The notes under the pieces: model-generated
The model's database searches: none
Told to the model about the DNA's origin: nothing
What the model saw: the letters and a program-made list of their open reading frames with translations, nothing else
Shown: in pieces, positions 23,281-35,180 of the stretch
How the letters are laid out: each line of letters opens with the position of its first letter
How positions within the stretch are numbered: position 1 is the first letter of the stretch
Source of the DNA: Heterohyrax brucei
Lineage: Eukaryota > Chordata > Mammalia > Hyracoidea > Procaviidae
Length of the DNA: 64,000 nt
Assembly (NCBI GenBank): GCA_028571685.1
Contig: CM053143.1
Location: 156,978,329 to 157,042,328 of the forward strand
Reading direction: 5' to 3'
Program-made: the position numbers and the translations under genes

Positions 23281-24732
23281 GTAAGTGATACAAAAAGTCT
23301 ACTTCTTTCTGGAATTTGGCCCGGGAGGGGGACAATCCGCACAGACAGCTAGATTTCCGCCATTCCTGCCCCCTCTCCCCGCTCCCCCGTAAAAAGAAGC
23401 TGCTGTTAGGGAGTTTCAGGCATCAAGTTATTTACTCGGTTGAGATAATGACTTTGCCCCGGTCTCTGGGCTCCCCCGCACCCTGCTTGTCTTTAAGGAG
23501 ACCGGCCTGTTAATTAATTTTAATTACAGTGTTCTGGCCTCCACCTGCCTGAACCCAACACCTTACACCGGGGGGTGCGGTGGCGTGGGGGGGGGGGAAC
23601 CTGTCAGTACTGAGTTTGCCAGATTGATCTTTCTCTTTCTATTTTGGAGTCTGGTCTCTTGGGACAGTGGGTGTCCACATCATTTAGCAAAATAAGTTTT
23701 ACTTTCCGGATTGCTGTCACACCTTCTTGGAGGCAATATGGAAGCATTTTGATATGGAGGAAGTCTTGTGAAATTATATTGTGAACGTTTGATAATTAGG
23801 AAAATATAGAAGGGAAGGATAAGCTTTGGTGAAATCACGACATTTTAGGCTGCTGCAAGTTTGTATGGTGATAGCAACATTATTTTTTTCACAAGCTTGT
23901 CCTTGACGTTCAACTCCTGAGTGGAATATTTCCTTTTGGTTAAAAAAGAAGTGTATTGAAAAATAAGCTATTTTTAAAAGTACATTTAATCAGATGTCAC
24001 TGTTATTACCAATAATAGTAGTGTACTTACAGGCTCGCTATTGATTTCCTCCACACTTAAGCACTCTACACCCACAGGAGTTTATGGACTGTTGCCCAGA
24101 AGTAATTGGAAGATAAAGTTATGACTGTTTTAAAAAGGAAGCCAACTTTTTTTAAGGAAAAAGAGGAAGTATTTCTAAACCCTTATTTGTGGACTTTCAT
24201 GTGCTTAGAACAGAAATATTGAGGAGAAATAATCGTGACTGTCTAGTGTTTAACAGTTTTTTTTTTTTTTTTTTTTTTTTAAAGTAATGTGGGTCATGGA
24301 ACTAGGCTACAGCCTAAAGTGGAAATACTTTCTTGTTTTTTTTTCCTCAAACATATACTTAACACACACAAAGACACACACAGACAGACTCACATACTCT
24401 TAACATGGGTGTTAACACCAAGACTGTTGTGTGTAGACTGCGGTTGTCAGTATTCAAAGATTTATTTAAATTAAAATGCACATAGAGGGTAAGTCAAGCA
24501 ACATGTTAAAACCTATTTATGTGGGTATGTATGTGTATGTGTTTGTTTGTTTGTTTTGTCTTTAAATCTGTCAGATTTTTTGTTAGCTAAAGCTAAGGCT
24601 GATGGTAGGTACATTTAAAAACAAATTCTTACTTTGCTAAGACCTTTACAAGAAGGGTGTCAGACACATAGGTGTTCAGTTAAGTACAGATTCAAGTTCA
24701 GATTCAAGTACTCTTAGTTACTGTGCTTCAGT
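23281..24732 (+). other. ARAP2: ARAP2 intron 1, 5' end: unique sequence with simple tracts
   Basis: G-run at about 23587-23597, T-run at about 24258-24280, CA-rich 24362-24395, and TTTG repeats at 24540-24560. No exon recognised. Confidence 0.6.
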
Positions 24733-24962
24733 ATAACCAAAAAACAAAAAACAAAGCAAAACAAAACAAAAACACAACCTGCATTGTGGACTCGTACCCT
24801 TGAATGGATTCTGACTCATGATGTCACTGTGTGTGTCAGTAGGACTGCCCTTCATAAAGTTTTCAGTGGCTGTGATCTTTCACAAGGAGATCATTTTGCC
24901 TTTCTTCCTAGGTACATTTGGGTGAATTTGAACTGCTAGGCTTAAACAATGAATTACCAAGT
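24733..24962 (-). mobile_element. AfroSINE, long subtype, diverged
   Basis: Begins with a (CAAAA)n tail, then 'gattctgactcatgatgtca', a long-subtype middle and a shortened head. Confidence 0.7.
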
Positions 24963-26309
24963 TTCATGAAAACTCATACACGTTTTCCCCACATTTTGAA
25001 AGTCTGCTTTATGCTACTTTACTTTTATAAAAACTCTGTATTACTACTTGTTTGCCATAACTGAAACCCAAAGGTAATTTTCACCTTTAGAAAAAGTGAA
25101 ACTAATGTTCAGCATTTGTTTTGCAGGGAGGCTTTAAAGAGGCAGCACACAGCTCAACAGGTAGAGTTGCGCTGGCAAACGCATATTCCCTGGGAACTAC
25201 AGTCATACATAATTTCTGCTTTATATAGGCTGTGCATTTATCATCTCATTTCTGCTTTTGTTAGTGTTACTTTAGGTTTCATGTGCTATTTGTTATGATT
25301 TGGTAGGTTATCTTTTGGCTCTGGGAGTGCTCAAAAAATTTTCCTGTATAAAGTAACGGTAATGGCCTCTTTGCTTTCTTCCGTTTCAGTGGTTGCTGTT
25401 TGCGAGGGCACCAGGTCTCACAGGAGTACTCTGCTTTCAGACAGCAGGAGAAACTTCTGTAAACACATTGAACAAATGAAGCTTGGGATTCTGAGTTGTA
25501 GTTTTCGTGATAGTCAAGAAAGTATTTGACTCCTGTTGTTTCCACCATCCCCATCACCAGTGCTGAGAAAGCTTGATGAAAGATCCTATTAAAAATGTAG
25601 CAGAGAACTTACTAATGTTGGAGATACTTGTTAGCTTTGGCCAACTGGGTTTGATGCCTGATTAGTAGCTTCAATGAGGCATTATCTTAATCTTTTCTTA
25701 AAAGTCCTGGACCAAAAGCCAAGTGCCGTATTTGTAGTTTATCATGTGGTTATTTTATATTGGCCAGATTAAATATGTAATTGTAGGTAAGCTTTTTTAC
25801 TCACTTATTTTCTTAGCTGAAATAGTACTCGGTGCTTTTCTCTCCACTTGGTGCTTCTAGTTAGAAATCTTACCTCATGAAATGTTGTTATAGTTTTGAC
25901 CCAACATAAGCTTACTTCTTTCTCCCTGTTGTGAAAGGAACCAAAGAGCCCTGGTCTGAGCTGGGGAAGTTAATTTGTTGAGCACCTTCAGGGGGAAAAC
26001 TCCTAGTGAAAGATGAGGACAATTATTTTCCTCTCTTATGCTGTTTGTGTACAAAGGTTGGTGGAAAGATGCAAAAGCACTCAGGAAAGGGTTAATAAGA
26101 CAGTTTACATGTCCTGATTTTCACAAAAGTAGAATGTGGAAAAGACTGTATTGGTTACAGTATGTAGCTTTAGGAGAGAATATTTATTCTTGCTGAGGCT
26201 GGAGAGACGGTCAGGGAGGAGAGGGAGAGAAGTGTGCACTGCATGCTGATTATCAGGTATTGTGTGTTTTGGGGGTGGTGACAATGAAAGAGATTGCCAA
26301 GGTTCTTGG
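24963..26309 (+). other. ARAP2: ARAP2 intron 1: unique sequence
   Basis: No repeat or exon that I can support. Confidence 0.5.
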
Positions 26310-26585
26310 CTATAAGTTGAAGTTCAGACTCTTTAGCCTGCTATTTAAACCATTCTGCAGCTGACTCCAGCTTCCCTTTATGTCATCTCTTTCTTTGACT
26401 TGTTGACCCCTAGCTCTGTCTCAGATAATTTCTGTTCCTTGCTGCTACCTTAAAACACCGTCTCCCTTTCTGCCCCCTTTATGACATTCCTTGTACTTCA
26501 GATGTTGCTGTCTTCCACAAGCTGCATTTCTTCCTGTATGTCTTGAAGCTTGGCTCTGTGGTGGCTTTGCTGATCACCCTAGTCC
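26310..26585 (+). mobile_element. L2 LINE fragment
   Basis: 'ctctttagcctgctatttaa', 'ttctgcagctgactccagc', 'gctgcatttcttcctg' follow the L2 3' order. Confidence 0.6.
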
Positions 26586-27974
26586 TAAATTTCTGAATTG
26601 ATCTAGTATTTCTCTGCACTGTTCATGGAGTTGATTTGAGATTTTTAGAGATTTTAAGCACTAATAGGGGATAATGTTCCCACTTTACTATGTAATTAAA
26701 AATAAAACAGCACTAAATTGTAAATCATGTGGAAAGAAAGGGTACCAAATTTGATTTTTCTCATCATTACTGCTTTGAGTATACACATATGTCATATACA
26801 CACACACACGTGTTGCTTAGCTGACGTGTACAGCATTGTAAAAAGCTGATTGCTTGTCTGCATGTCATTTTCCTTTGCTTATAGTCATGCCTAATCTTCT
26901 CCTCTAGGTTTTGGACTCTTGAGGAAAGAATTTGCAACTTCGCTTTTTTGCAGTGCTTATCACTGTTCTCAAGTGAGAAGATAGTTGTGATTACGATGAA
27001 CTTCAAATATATCCCACTATTATCTAGGAGACAAAATGTTCTTTAAATATTTGTTAAATGAATAAATGTAAATGGAGGTTCAATAAGTTAGGAGACATTT
27101 GGTGAGGCACCCACTTTTCGTAGAGAAAGAGACTTTGACAATCGCTGAACCAATAAGAATAAGCCCTCAAATTCAGTTGGAAAAGAGGTCAGGGTGCTAT
27201 TTATAAATGCAAAGAAAGGAAGCGTTCACAGCAGGCTATTTTGAAATGTCCGATTGCTAGTCTAAAAAAGGACTTCTTCATTCAGGAGAATGATGGCATA
27301 TGCATTTGTACAAAATTTTGAAAGTGAAATGAAATATACCAACAAAAAGCACACATGTACATTTCAACATCTTTTTATTGGAGTATAATGCTGTGCTGGT
27401 TTTTGACTGGAGTGGATTAAACACTAAACTTTTGTCCATCGTACCATAAAATGCAACAGAATCCTGAAGAATAAATACCCGTGCTGAGGTCAGAAGTTCT
27501 GAAGGATCTGATTCTCCTGTATTCAGCTGTCAGAATACACATGGGGCTGCACTGTAGAGGGAGGTAGGAAAGGTTAGCACAGGGCAGCAGTAAATGTCCA
27601 GGTGTTAGGTGTACACTGGTGGGGATCCTTCCTAGTAACACAGGCTTTGGCTTATTATTCCATTTCACATTTATGCTTTAGTAGTGACTTGGGAAAATGA
27701 AAGGTATCTCTGGTTACAGAAGAATTGTGGTGCTCCTTAAGACTCTCTCAATTAGAATTTAAAGCATGTTTCACACCTTAGCCAATTAACTGAAAATCTG
27801 GGTGGACAGCTTCAAAGAGAAAAGACTTTCTGAAGGTAAGGAGATAATCTAGCATCTGACTCTTGAGATCATATCTAAAGCCCAGCACCGGGGTATTACC
27901 CTTGCCACTAATGATCTGATGACTATCCTACCTGACCATAACTCGATGTGGAAAGAGATATTAAATTCTAGATT
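26586..27974 (+). other. ARAP2: ARAP2 intron 1: unique sequence
   Basis: Short CA microsatellite at about 26797-26808. No exon or named repeat. Confidence 0.5.
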
Positions 27975-28526
27975 TTGAAAGAGTTGTATTAACAGAAATA
28001 CCACAAGTGGATGGTTTTAACCCAGGGAAGTTATTCTCTTGCAGTCTAGCAGGCTGCAAGTCCAAATTCAGGGCATCAGCTTCAGGCAAAGGCTTTATGT
28101 GTCTCTTGCCTCTGGAGGAAGGTCCTTGGGATGCATCAGTCTTCCCCTGGTCTGAGAGCATTTCAGTTCAGGAACGTTGGGTTTGGTGGACACACTGTGC
28201 TCCCGACACACTTGCTTAATGGTGTGAGGTTCTCAACTCTTGGCTTGTTTCCCTTTCCTTTTATCTCTTGTAGGATAAAAGGATAAAAGGTGGCGCATCC
28301 TCAGGGAAACTCTGTTTACATTGGCTCAGGGAGGTGATCTTAGTAAGGGTGTTACCATCCCATTTTAACCTTAATCCAGCCTTGTGCTATTAACCACAGG
28401 CAGAGATTAGGATTTACAACATAAGAAAATCACAAAATGGAGAACTGTCACACAATAGTGGAAATCATGGCCCAGTGAAACTTACAGATTTTGGTGGTGG
28501 AGGGGAGCATAACTCAATCCAGGACA
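27975..28526 (-). mobile_element. MaLR-like LTR, near full length, antisense
   Basis: Reads 'aacagaaataccacaagtgg' at the left and 'aactcaatccaggaca' at the right. About 550 bp. Contains the 'ttttatctcttgtaggataa' segment common to all copies. Confidence 0.8.
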
Positions 28527-28629
28527 TACAGTCACCAAAAAAGAAAACAATCCATTCTCCTTGATTCAGTCATGAGATACTTTTCCCAGAGCTGGTTTTT
28601 CCAGCTCAAACCTCATTTATTCTCCATCT

Positions 28630-28975
28630 AGCAGACAATAGTTAAATGTTCTGTTGTTTATCAGGTACTATTTTAAGATCTTTATGTGTATTTACTTATT
28701 TCGTCATCAAAACAGCTGTGTGAGGTAGGCCCTAATACCCTCTTCACAGACTACCACAGTGAAAAAAAAAAACCCAAACCCATTGTTGTCAGTGGATTCT
28801 GACTCATAGTGTCTCCACAGGACAGACTCTCATCGAGTTTCCAAGGAAGGCCTGGCACTAGCACTTAATCCCTGTGCCACCAGGGTTTCTGCCACATTGA
28901 GGCATGGAAACAAACATTCCCAGGGACATATAGGTGGCAAACGGCTGAGCTAGAATCGGCACAGATGGTAATTAC
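28630..28975 (-). mobile_element. MIR interrupted by AfroSINE
   Basis: Antisense MIR at 28630-28762 ('tatcaggtactattttaaga...atttcgtcatcaaaacagc') and 28892-28975 ('gaggcatggaaac...gagctagaatcgg'). Flanks of the insert are near-duplicates ('ccacagtg', 'ccacattg'). Confidence 0.7.
28763..28891 (-). mobile_element. AfroSINE, internally deleted, nested in MIR
   Basis: The B-box side segment is missing. Ends 'ccaccagggtttctg'. Confidence 0.8.
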
Positions 28976-29221
28976 TGTGGTACTCTACTTTCTGAGTTTA
29001 AAATCTTCTGGTAATATCATCTTTTGTTGCCTTGCTCACATCTGTATTTGACTAAGTTGATAAACTGTGTATAGCTGTGTTAGATATTTTGTGGGTTTAT
29101 TAGAAAAATAATTTATAGTTTTAATTTAAAGAATATATTGTTGCTGTGCATGTAGAGGAGTAATGCTGAAACCAAGTACAGTAACATGATGTGGGTATGA
29201 TCAAGTGCAACGTGGTGTAAA

Positions 29222-29914
29222 CACACCTGTGCCGTCAACTCACAGTGACCCTACAGGACAGAGTAAAATTGCCTCACAGAGTTTCTGACACTGTAAATCT
29301 TTATAGAAGCAGATTGCCACATCTTTGTTCTGTGGAGTGACCAACTGGTGGGTTCAAACTGGCAACCTTTCAGTTACCAGCTGTCGTACCCATCTAGGGC
29401 TGTCATAACAAAAATAGTGCAAGTGGATAGCTTTAAAAAGAAAAGTTTTATTCTGTCACCATCCAGTAGGCTACAAGTCCAAATTCAGGACATCAGCATC
29501 AGGAGAAGCCTTTATCTGTTGGCCTTGGAGGAAAGTCCTTATCAGTTTTCTTTTGCGCTGGAAGTTTCTGAGATCCAGGGACCCCAGGTGCTTTGCAAAG
29601 GATGTGCTCTGCTCCTCGCACTGATTCTTGGTGCTATGAGTTCTCCGTTCTCTGCTTGCTTCCCTTTCCTTTATATCCCAAGAGAATTGCCTCAAAGCAC
29701 AATATGATCTTACCCTTGAGTCCTGCCCCACTAACACAGCTGTCACCTGTCCTCTCTCATGAATATCATAGAGGCAAGATTTACAACATGTGGGAGCATC
29801 ACACAACACCAGGAGTCATGGCCTAGTCAAATGGGTACACACGTTTTTTGGGAAACACAGTTCAGTTCATGACACCAGCCAACGGCTTAACCACTGTGCC
29901 ATCTGGGCTGCTTA
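29222..29914 (-). mobile_element. AfroSINE, long subtype, split by LTR
   Basis: 29222-29381 and 29875-29914 are the two halves. The LTR between created a 5-bp duplication of SINE sequence. Confidence 0.85.
29382..29874 (-). mobile_element. Solo MaLR-like LTR with exact 5-bp target duplication, antisense
   Basis: The 493-bp element begins 'tgtcgtacc' and ends 'catgaca', flanked by 'ccagc' (29377-29381 and 29875-29879). Same family as 9551-9981. No internal region. Confidence 0.88.
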
Positions 29915-29948
29915 GCAGTTTGTTTACAGTGGGTGAGTTGACAATAAT

Positions 29949-30091
29949 CGAAAACCAAACCCAGTGCCATCGAGTTGTTGCCAACTCATAGCGACCCTAC
30001 AGGACTGTGTAGAACTGCCCCATGGAGTTTCCACAGAGTGCCTGGTAGATTGAAACTGCTGACCTTTCAGTTAGCAGCCACCAGGATTTCT
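29949..30091 (-). mobile_element. AfroSINE, short deletion in head
   Basis: 'aaacccagtgccatcgagtt' to 'accaggatttc'. The segment before the last motif is deleted. Confidence 0.85.
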
Positions 30092-30141
30092 GGGTTAATA
30101 ATAGCCAATATTTGTTTCACACTTATGATACATGTTCCGAA

Positions 30142-30372
30142 GAAAAAACTGAACTTGTTGTCATCCGGTCAATTCTAACTCATTGTGACCTTGAGTTTTT
30201 TTGTTTGTTTTCATTGACATAACAAAAGGGGTAGCAGATTATGTTTGTTTTTGGCTGGGTCTGAGCGGTACTAAGCATCCTATACCTTTGTATCAAAGGA
30301 AGGCTTTTGAGAGTTATTTCTGGTCTGACTCATAGTGACGCTGTAGAACAGAGTAGAACTGCCCCAGTGGGT
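30142..30372 (-). mobile_element. AfroSINE fragments flanking a 129-bp insert
   Basis: 30142-30192 and 30322-30372 are consecutive parts of one antisense copy, with partial overlap at 'actcat'. The insert between is unrecognised. Confidence 0.55.
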
Positions 30373-30565
30373 ATTTTTTTTGTATCAGTAGTTTCTCTTT
30401 TGGACAGTAGTAGCTTTTTGCCATCACTGTTGACTACTGTGATGGGCAGTGAAAGCTTGTGTTAATTATGTTTGATGGTTTGATTTTGGCTTCATATTGT
30501 ACTATGTTTCTACTTTAGTTGTTTTTCTGTAATGAGATACACACCATTTTAATGAATTGGTATTA

Positions 30566-30917
30566 TTGTTGTTGTATGCTGTGGGTTTGATTCTCACTTG
30601 CAGACACTCCTTCGGGACAGAGGGATTCCTGGTGGTGTAGTGGTTAAATGTTATGACAAGCTACGGCTGCTAACCAAAGCATTGGCAGTTCAAATCCACC
30701 AGCCTCTCCTTGGAAACCCAATGGGGCAGTTCCACTTTTTCCAGTAGGGTTGCTGTGAGTTGGAATTAACTAGATGGCAATGGACAATGAGTTGTTTGTT
30801 TGTAAGACAGGGTAGAATTCCGTGATAGGGTTTCTTAGACTATAATCTTTTGGGGAGCAATTTACCAGGTCTTTTATCCTCTGGAGCACTTAACCATTGT
30901 GACACCATGGCTCCTAA
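30566..30917 (-). mobile_element. AfroSINE, long subtype, split by another AfroSINE
   Basis: Antisense halves at 30566-30621 and about 30800-30917. Confidence 0.7.
30622..30786 (+). mobile_element. AfroSINE nested in antisense AfroSINE
   Basis: Complete sense copy. Flanks 'acagaggg' and 'acaggg' look like a decayed target duplication. Confidence 0.85.
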
Positions 30918-31004
30918 ATACTGTATTACTGTTGCTTTGTGCTATTATTTTATAGATGTTCTACCTTAATTTCTCATTGGCTCTTAAGTCTCAAGCAGTT
31001 AAAA

Positions 31005-31356
31005 AAAGAAAAAAGAAAAGTTGCCATCAAGTTATTTCAGCTCATAGTGGTATATAGGATGGAGAGGAAACCGTGGCGGCATAGTGGGTTAAGTGCTACA
31101 TCTGCTAACCAAAAGATTGGCAGTTCAAATCCACCAGACGTTCCTTGGGAACTATGAAGCAGTTCTCCTGTCGCCTCTAGGATCACTATCAGTTGGACCT
31201 GACTCCATGGCAGTGCTGTCCTTTTTTATTTTTTCCAATATATGTAGGATGGAGTAGAACTGTCCCAGAGGGATTCCAGGGAGCATCTGGAGGATTCGCA
31301 CTGCCAACCTTTTAGTTAGCAGCTGAGCTCTTAACCATTGTTTTATCATTGCTGCT
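31005..31356 (-). mobile_element. AfroSINE split by another AfroSINE
   Basis: Antisense halves at 31005-31064 and about 31241-31356. Confidence 0.75.
31065..31238 (+). mobile_element. AfroSINE nested in antisense AfroSINE
   Basis: Flanked by 'tatataggatggag' (31051-31064) and 'tatgtaggatggag' (31241-31254), a near-perfect 14-bp target duplication. Complete copy. Confidence 0.88.
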
Positions 31357-31372
31357 TTGTAAATAACCAAAA

Positions 31373-31567
31373 CAAAGCAAAATAAAACCCCATCACCGTT
31401 AAGTTGATTCTGACTCATAGCAACACTATGCCAAGCCAAGTGCTGTTGAACTATAGGACAGAGTAAAACTGCTCCGTAGAGTTTCCAAGGACTGCCTAAT
31501 GGATTCAAACTGTTGACCTTTTGGTTAGCAGCTGTAGCGCTCAACCGCAACACCACCAGCATTTCCA
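31373..31567 (-). mobile_element. AfroSINE with a small insertion
   Basis: Complete antisense copy with about 22 extra bases at 31430-31451 that resemble its own tail segment. Confidence 0.85.
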
Positions 31568-31789
31568 TGTAAATAGAGGTTTTGATATTTAAGCACTTAT
31601 GGGACACATACACCCGCCATTAAACTGAAAATTTCTATTAGCTTTCAATGCTTTATGTATTTAAGCAGCTCTTTAAGCAGTGTAAGTGCTGAAACGGGAT
31701 AGTCAAAAAAATGAGAAAATAGAAATATTTGATACCTTTCTAGTATTAGTTGTTAAACTCTTACAAGGCATCACAGGCTGAAGTGTTGA

Positions 31790-31930
31790 CTCCTGGGATT
31801 TTGCCTGCTTCTTTCATCTGCTGTATGATCTCGAGTATGGGGCTTTGCTTCTAAGGTAGCTGTGAGAATTAAATGAAATACTACAGAGTATTTTGTGACC
31901 ACTTCATTCATGTTGGCTATTACAGTTAGC
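31790..31930 (+). mobile_element. MIR, degraded
   Basis: 'gctgtgagaattaaatgaaa' and 'ttggctattac' match the MIR 3' half. Confidence 0.5.
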
Positions 31931-32470
31931 AATGTAAATCTGAGAAAGAGAGAAACTAGATGAATGTGTTTTGATGAGCATGAGAGGAGGATCAAGATAC
32001 AGGATATGAGTTGTTACAGGACATGGTTTGTTGGAGATCAGCCTATGAATGACCACAGTTAAGAAAGATGTTCAGGTTAGGGGGATAGGCTTTCTGTAAG
32101 GGGTTTAGTGTGGCCAGTTGCCACAAGCTAAGGCTGGTAAATGATTGATAAATGAAGGTATCACCAGTCACTGATTTTACAGTTTCCTGTGAGCTAAGTA
32201 TTCAGCTTAGACCCCAAAGTAGGAAGTCCTGGCCCTTAACCTTTTGCAATAAAGCTCTTCACTGTGAAGAAAAATAAGAAATATGTTTTCTCAAAACCAC
32301 TTCCTCTTCTGCCTGGCTGTGAGAAACAGTCAAACTTCAATGTGTTATCTTTATGAGTACTTGGAGCTAATATCTTGGTGTCAAGTGATGACTGTGCTTG
32401 ATAGGCATAAATGTTCTTGCACCTTTTGAGGATATTCTGTGCTGAAACAAATGCAGAACTTTATAAGACC
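31931..32470 (+). other. ARAP2: ARAP2 intron 1: unique sequence
   Basis: No exon or named repeat. Confidence 0.5.
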
Positions 32471-32806
32471 TGTTGTTGTTAGCTCCCATGAAGTCAGCCG
32501 GACTCATGGCTGCTCTGTTTACAGTGGGATGAAACACTTGTTGGTCATGCACCATCTCCACAATGGATGGTGGATCACTTGTGATCCATATGATTTTCAT
32601 TGGCCGATTTTCGGAAGTAAATTACTGTATCTTTCATACCAGTTTGTCTTCGTTTAGAAGCTCCGCTGAAACCTGTTTGTTAATGATTGCAACATGCAGG
32701 ACACCACTGACAGATGGGTGGTGCCTCTGTATGTGGTGCATTGACCGAGAAGAGAATTCAGGTTTCCTGCACAGAAGGCAAGAATTCCACCGGTGAACCA
32801 CAGGCA
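32471..32806 (-). mobile_element. tRNA-Gly-headed composite SINE, antisense
   Basis: The reverse complement reads tRNA-Gly-like 'gtggttcaccggtggaattc' with a B-box-like region, then the RTE-5'-like block, then the shared tail ending in (TTG)n on the + strand at 32471. Same family as 4194-4538. Confidence 0.8.
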
Positions 32807-33904
32807 TGTGATCTGTAATGAGTTCCCTTCATTTTTAAAGAAAATAGCTATTTGTCCACAATAAGAAACCATATGAGGAATTGATTAGTGGTGGGACCTG
32901 GAGGATTCAAAAAGATACCTAAGGTTTTTAACTTGGATACCAATATAAGATATAATTGTGGTTCTTTTCTGCTGGTGTCACTCAGTCATTGTGACCTGCA
33001 AAAACATTTGCACACACATTTTTATATCTTCCCCTGGGATGTAGTTCCATTACTTGGGGAACTGCTCTTCTAGAGTTTAATGAACTCATTGTTATTAGAA
33101 TCTTGAAGACATGTGTTGATTAACATTGGAAAGTTTCATTATTTATGTAGTTGCATACGTTGGCTTACTTTTTTTTTTTTGGTACATGTTTTTTAAGTTT
33201 TCTTTCAGTCTTATGATCCAGTGATGATTTTTAGTCTATAATTTCACCAATTTTGAAGTTCCTAACTGTGCTAAGATTTAAGTTTGTGATTTTAAAATGA
33301 ATTTTTTTCCCTTATTGGATTAAATATGTGGAAATTCAGTTGTATTATGCTACTTTGTCTCTGTAAAATATTACAGTCAGGCAAAGATGATTCCATTAGT
33401 TGTCAAATTGAGTATGCAATGACCTTGTGGTTTAATGAAATGATCCATAGTTTTCAATGTGTTCTTTCCTAGCCAACTGGAGAATATGACAAATCTTTAC
33501 TAGTAAGAGGGACTTACCATGATGGTTCCTCTCACTGAGACAGTAGGAGGGACAAGGCTATTTTGACTTATGAGTTCTTAAAAACCCCACAAATGGGTTT
33601 GGGATTCTTCCAGATGACCTCTCCTAGCTTCTAGCTGTCCTGATTTGAGGCCTTTCCCGGTTAGATGGATTGGATAAATGTGTGTTTTGCATTGTGTCTT
33701 TGATCTTGACTACCTTTATGACTTAAGTAGAAAAAAATTTAAACCTGTGTGCATTTTCCATTTCTCATCTTAAATTACCTAAAAGCTGGGAAGAAGCCAT
33801 TCAGCAAATATTGTGTGAGCACCTGCTTTATGTATGCCTGATGGTCTTAAAGGTGCGGGAACGGTACTGTGAACAATAGATCCTGCCTCCCTACTTTCTG
33901 GAGC
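32807..33904 (+). other. ARAP2: ARAP2 intron 1: unique AT-rich sequence
   Basis: 33171-33181 is a T-run. 33795-33860 may be a very old MIR/L2 fragment. No exon. Confidence 0.45.
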
Positions 33905-34520
33905 AGTAAACATGTGTCAGTTATAAATGCCATGAAGACAAGACAGAGGAATGGGATAGAGAAAGACACAACATAATTTTATGCATGGATGAGTTAAGAA
34001 AGGCTTTTTCAAAGAATATACTTTTGAATAGTGACATACTGAAGCGTGGAGGGAACCACTGGCATAATTAGGGAAATAAAGTTTGAAAGAGATAGAAATG
34101 TGAGTGCTAAGGACTTGAGGTGGATGCAGGACTAAGATCAGCATGGTGTCAATTGAGTGATGGAGCAGGGAGAGTTAGGAAAGATAAAATCAGGAGATGG
34201 TAGGAAAATCTTGTCAGTCTTTGTACACTAAGGCATGGACTTTGGATTTTATTCTAGATGTAAAGGAAGTACCTTTTGAAGGTCATGCAAAGAAGAATGA
34301 CAAGGTGTGATGTAAAATGAGTGATTCTGGCCATAGTAACAAGAGTATACTCTGTGGGGGTGGAAGATCAAGGAGAGAAGCGGGGATATTAGTCAGGAGG
34401 CTGTTACTGTGCGCTAAGACAAGATGGTTCCTTGGCCTAGGATGTAACCAGGGGAAGTGATGAGAAGTAGTTGGATTCAGGATATTTTTCAAGGTAGACC
34501 TGGGTGAGGTAGTAAGATAA
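33905..34520 (+). repeat. Ancient interspersed repeat, family not assigned
   Basis: Contains 'ggactttggattttattcta', 'agtgattctggcc' and 'gtcaggaggctgtta', a block order seen in old repeats across placental mammals. A related piece is at 37790-38165. Confidence 0.5.
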
Positions 34521-34837
34521 TGGTTATTGTGATATGGAAAGTGGGCATGCAACAGGTGCTCCTAAATGTTACTTCTTTTTGACCTTTTATTTCCTTGTGG
34601 GAACAGATTAGGATAGGACGGGGAAACACACATTTGCATCTATAGCAAGCAAATCTGTAGTTTGTGTGCTCTGAAATATGCACTGCACATATATCATGCA
34701 CTGTGTTTATGAACTCATCATTTGATAGTTATTGGGCAGCTTATATCGGCTAGTCGTTATCTTGGCAGTGTTAATTACTGGGTAATAAAATAAAAATAAT
34801 AATAGCCAACACTTATTTAGCTTTTACTGTGTGCCAG

Positions 34838-34918
34838 TCTGTGGAGCAGTTCTGCTCTTCCTGTAGAGTCACCGTGACTCGGAGTGGACTCGATGGCAGC
34901 GGGCTTGGGTTGAGGTTT
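34838..34918 (+). mobile_element. AfroSINE, 5' truncated, nested in MIR
   Basis: Only the 3' half is present ('tgtggagcagttctgctctt' to the G-rich tail). Confidence 0.8.
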
Positions 34919-34994
34919 AGTGTCCCGGTCAGTGTTCTGAGTTCTTTATACATATTAACTCATTTAATTCTCACAGCATCTTTATTGTGAGGGT

Positions 34995-35180
34995 AAACGC
35001 CCCCCACCCAAAACCAAACCCACTGCCACTGAATTGATTCTGACTCATAGCGACCCTGTTGGTCAGGGTAGACCTGCCTCATAGTTTCCAAAGAGTACCT
35101 GATGGATTTGAACTGCCAACCAGATTGGATTTGAACTGCCGGCAGACTAGCACTTAACTACGGAACCACCAGGGTTTCTG
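34995..35180 (-). mobile_element. AfroSINE nested in MIR, perfect 10-bp target duplication
   Basis: Flanked by 'ttgtgagggt' at 34985-34994 and 35181-35190. Contains an internal duplication of 'ggatttgaactgcc' (35102 and 35127 regions). Confidence 0.9.

Noticed and set aside
22452-23342. Long open frames on both strands of the CpG island (up to 216 codons)
   Set aside because: They are composed of Arg, Pro, Gly and Ala as expected for random GC-rich DNA, overlap on both strands and have no recognisable domain.
25127-25160. Alternative 5' UTR mini-exon (acceptor 'ttgttttgcag', donor 'caacag|gtagag')
   Set aside because: Both sites are only moderate, the exon would be 34 nt, and nothing else supports use; similar chance pairs are frequent in introns.
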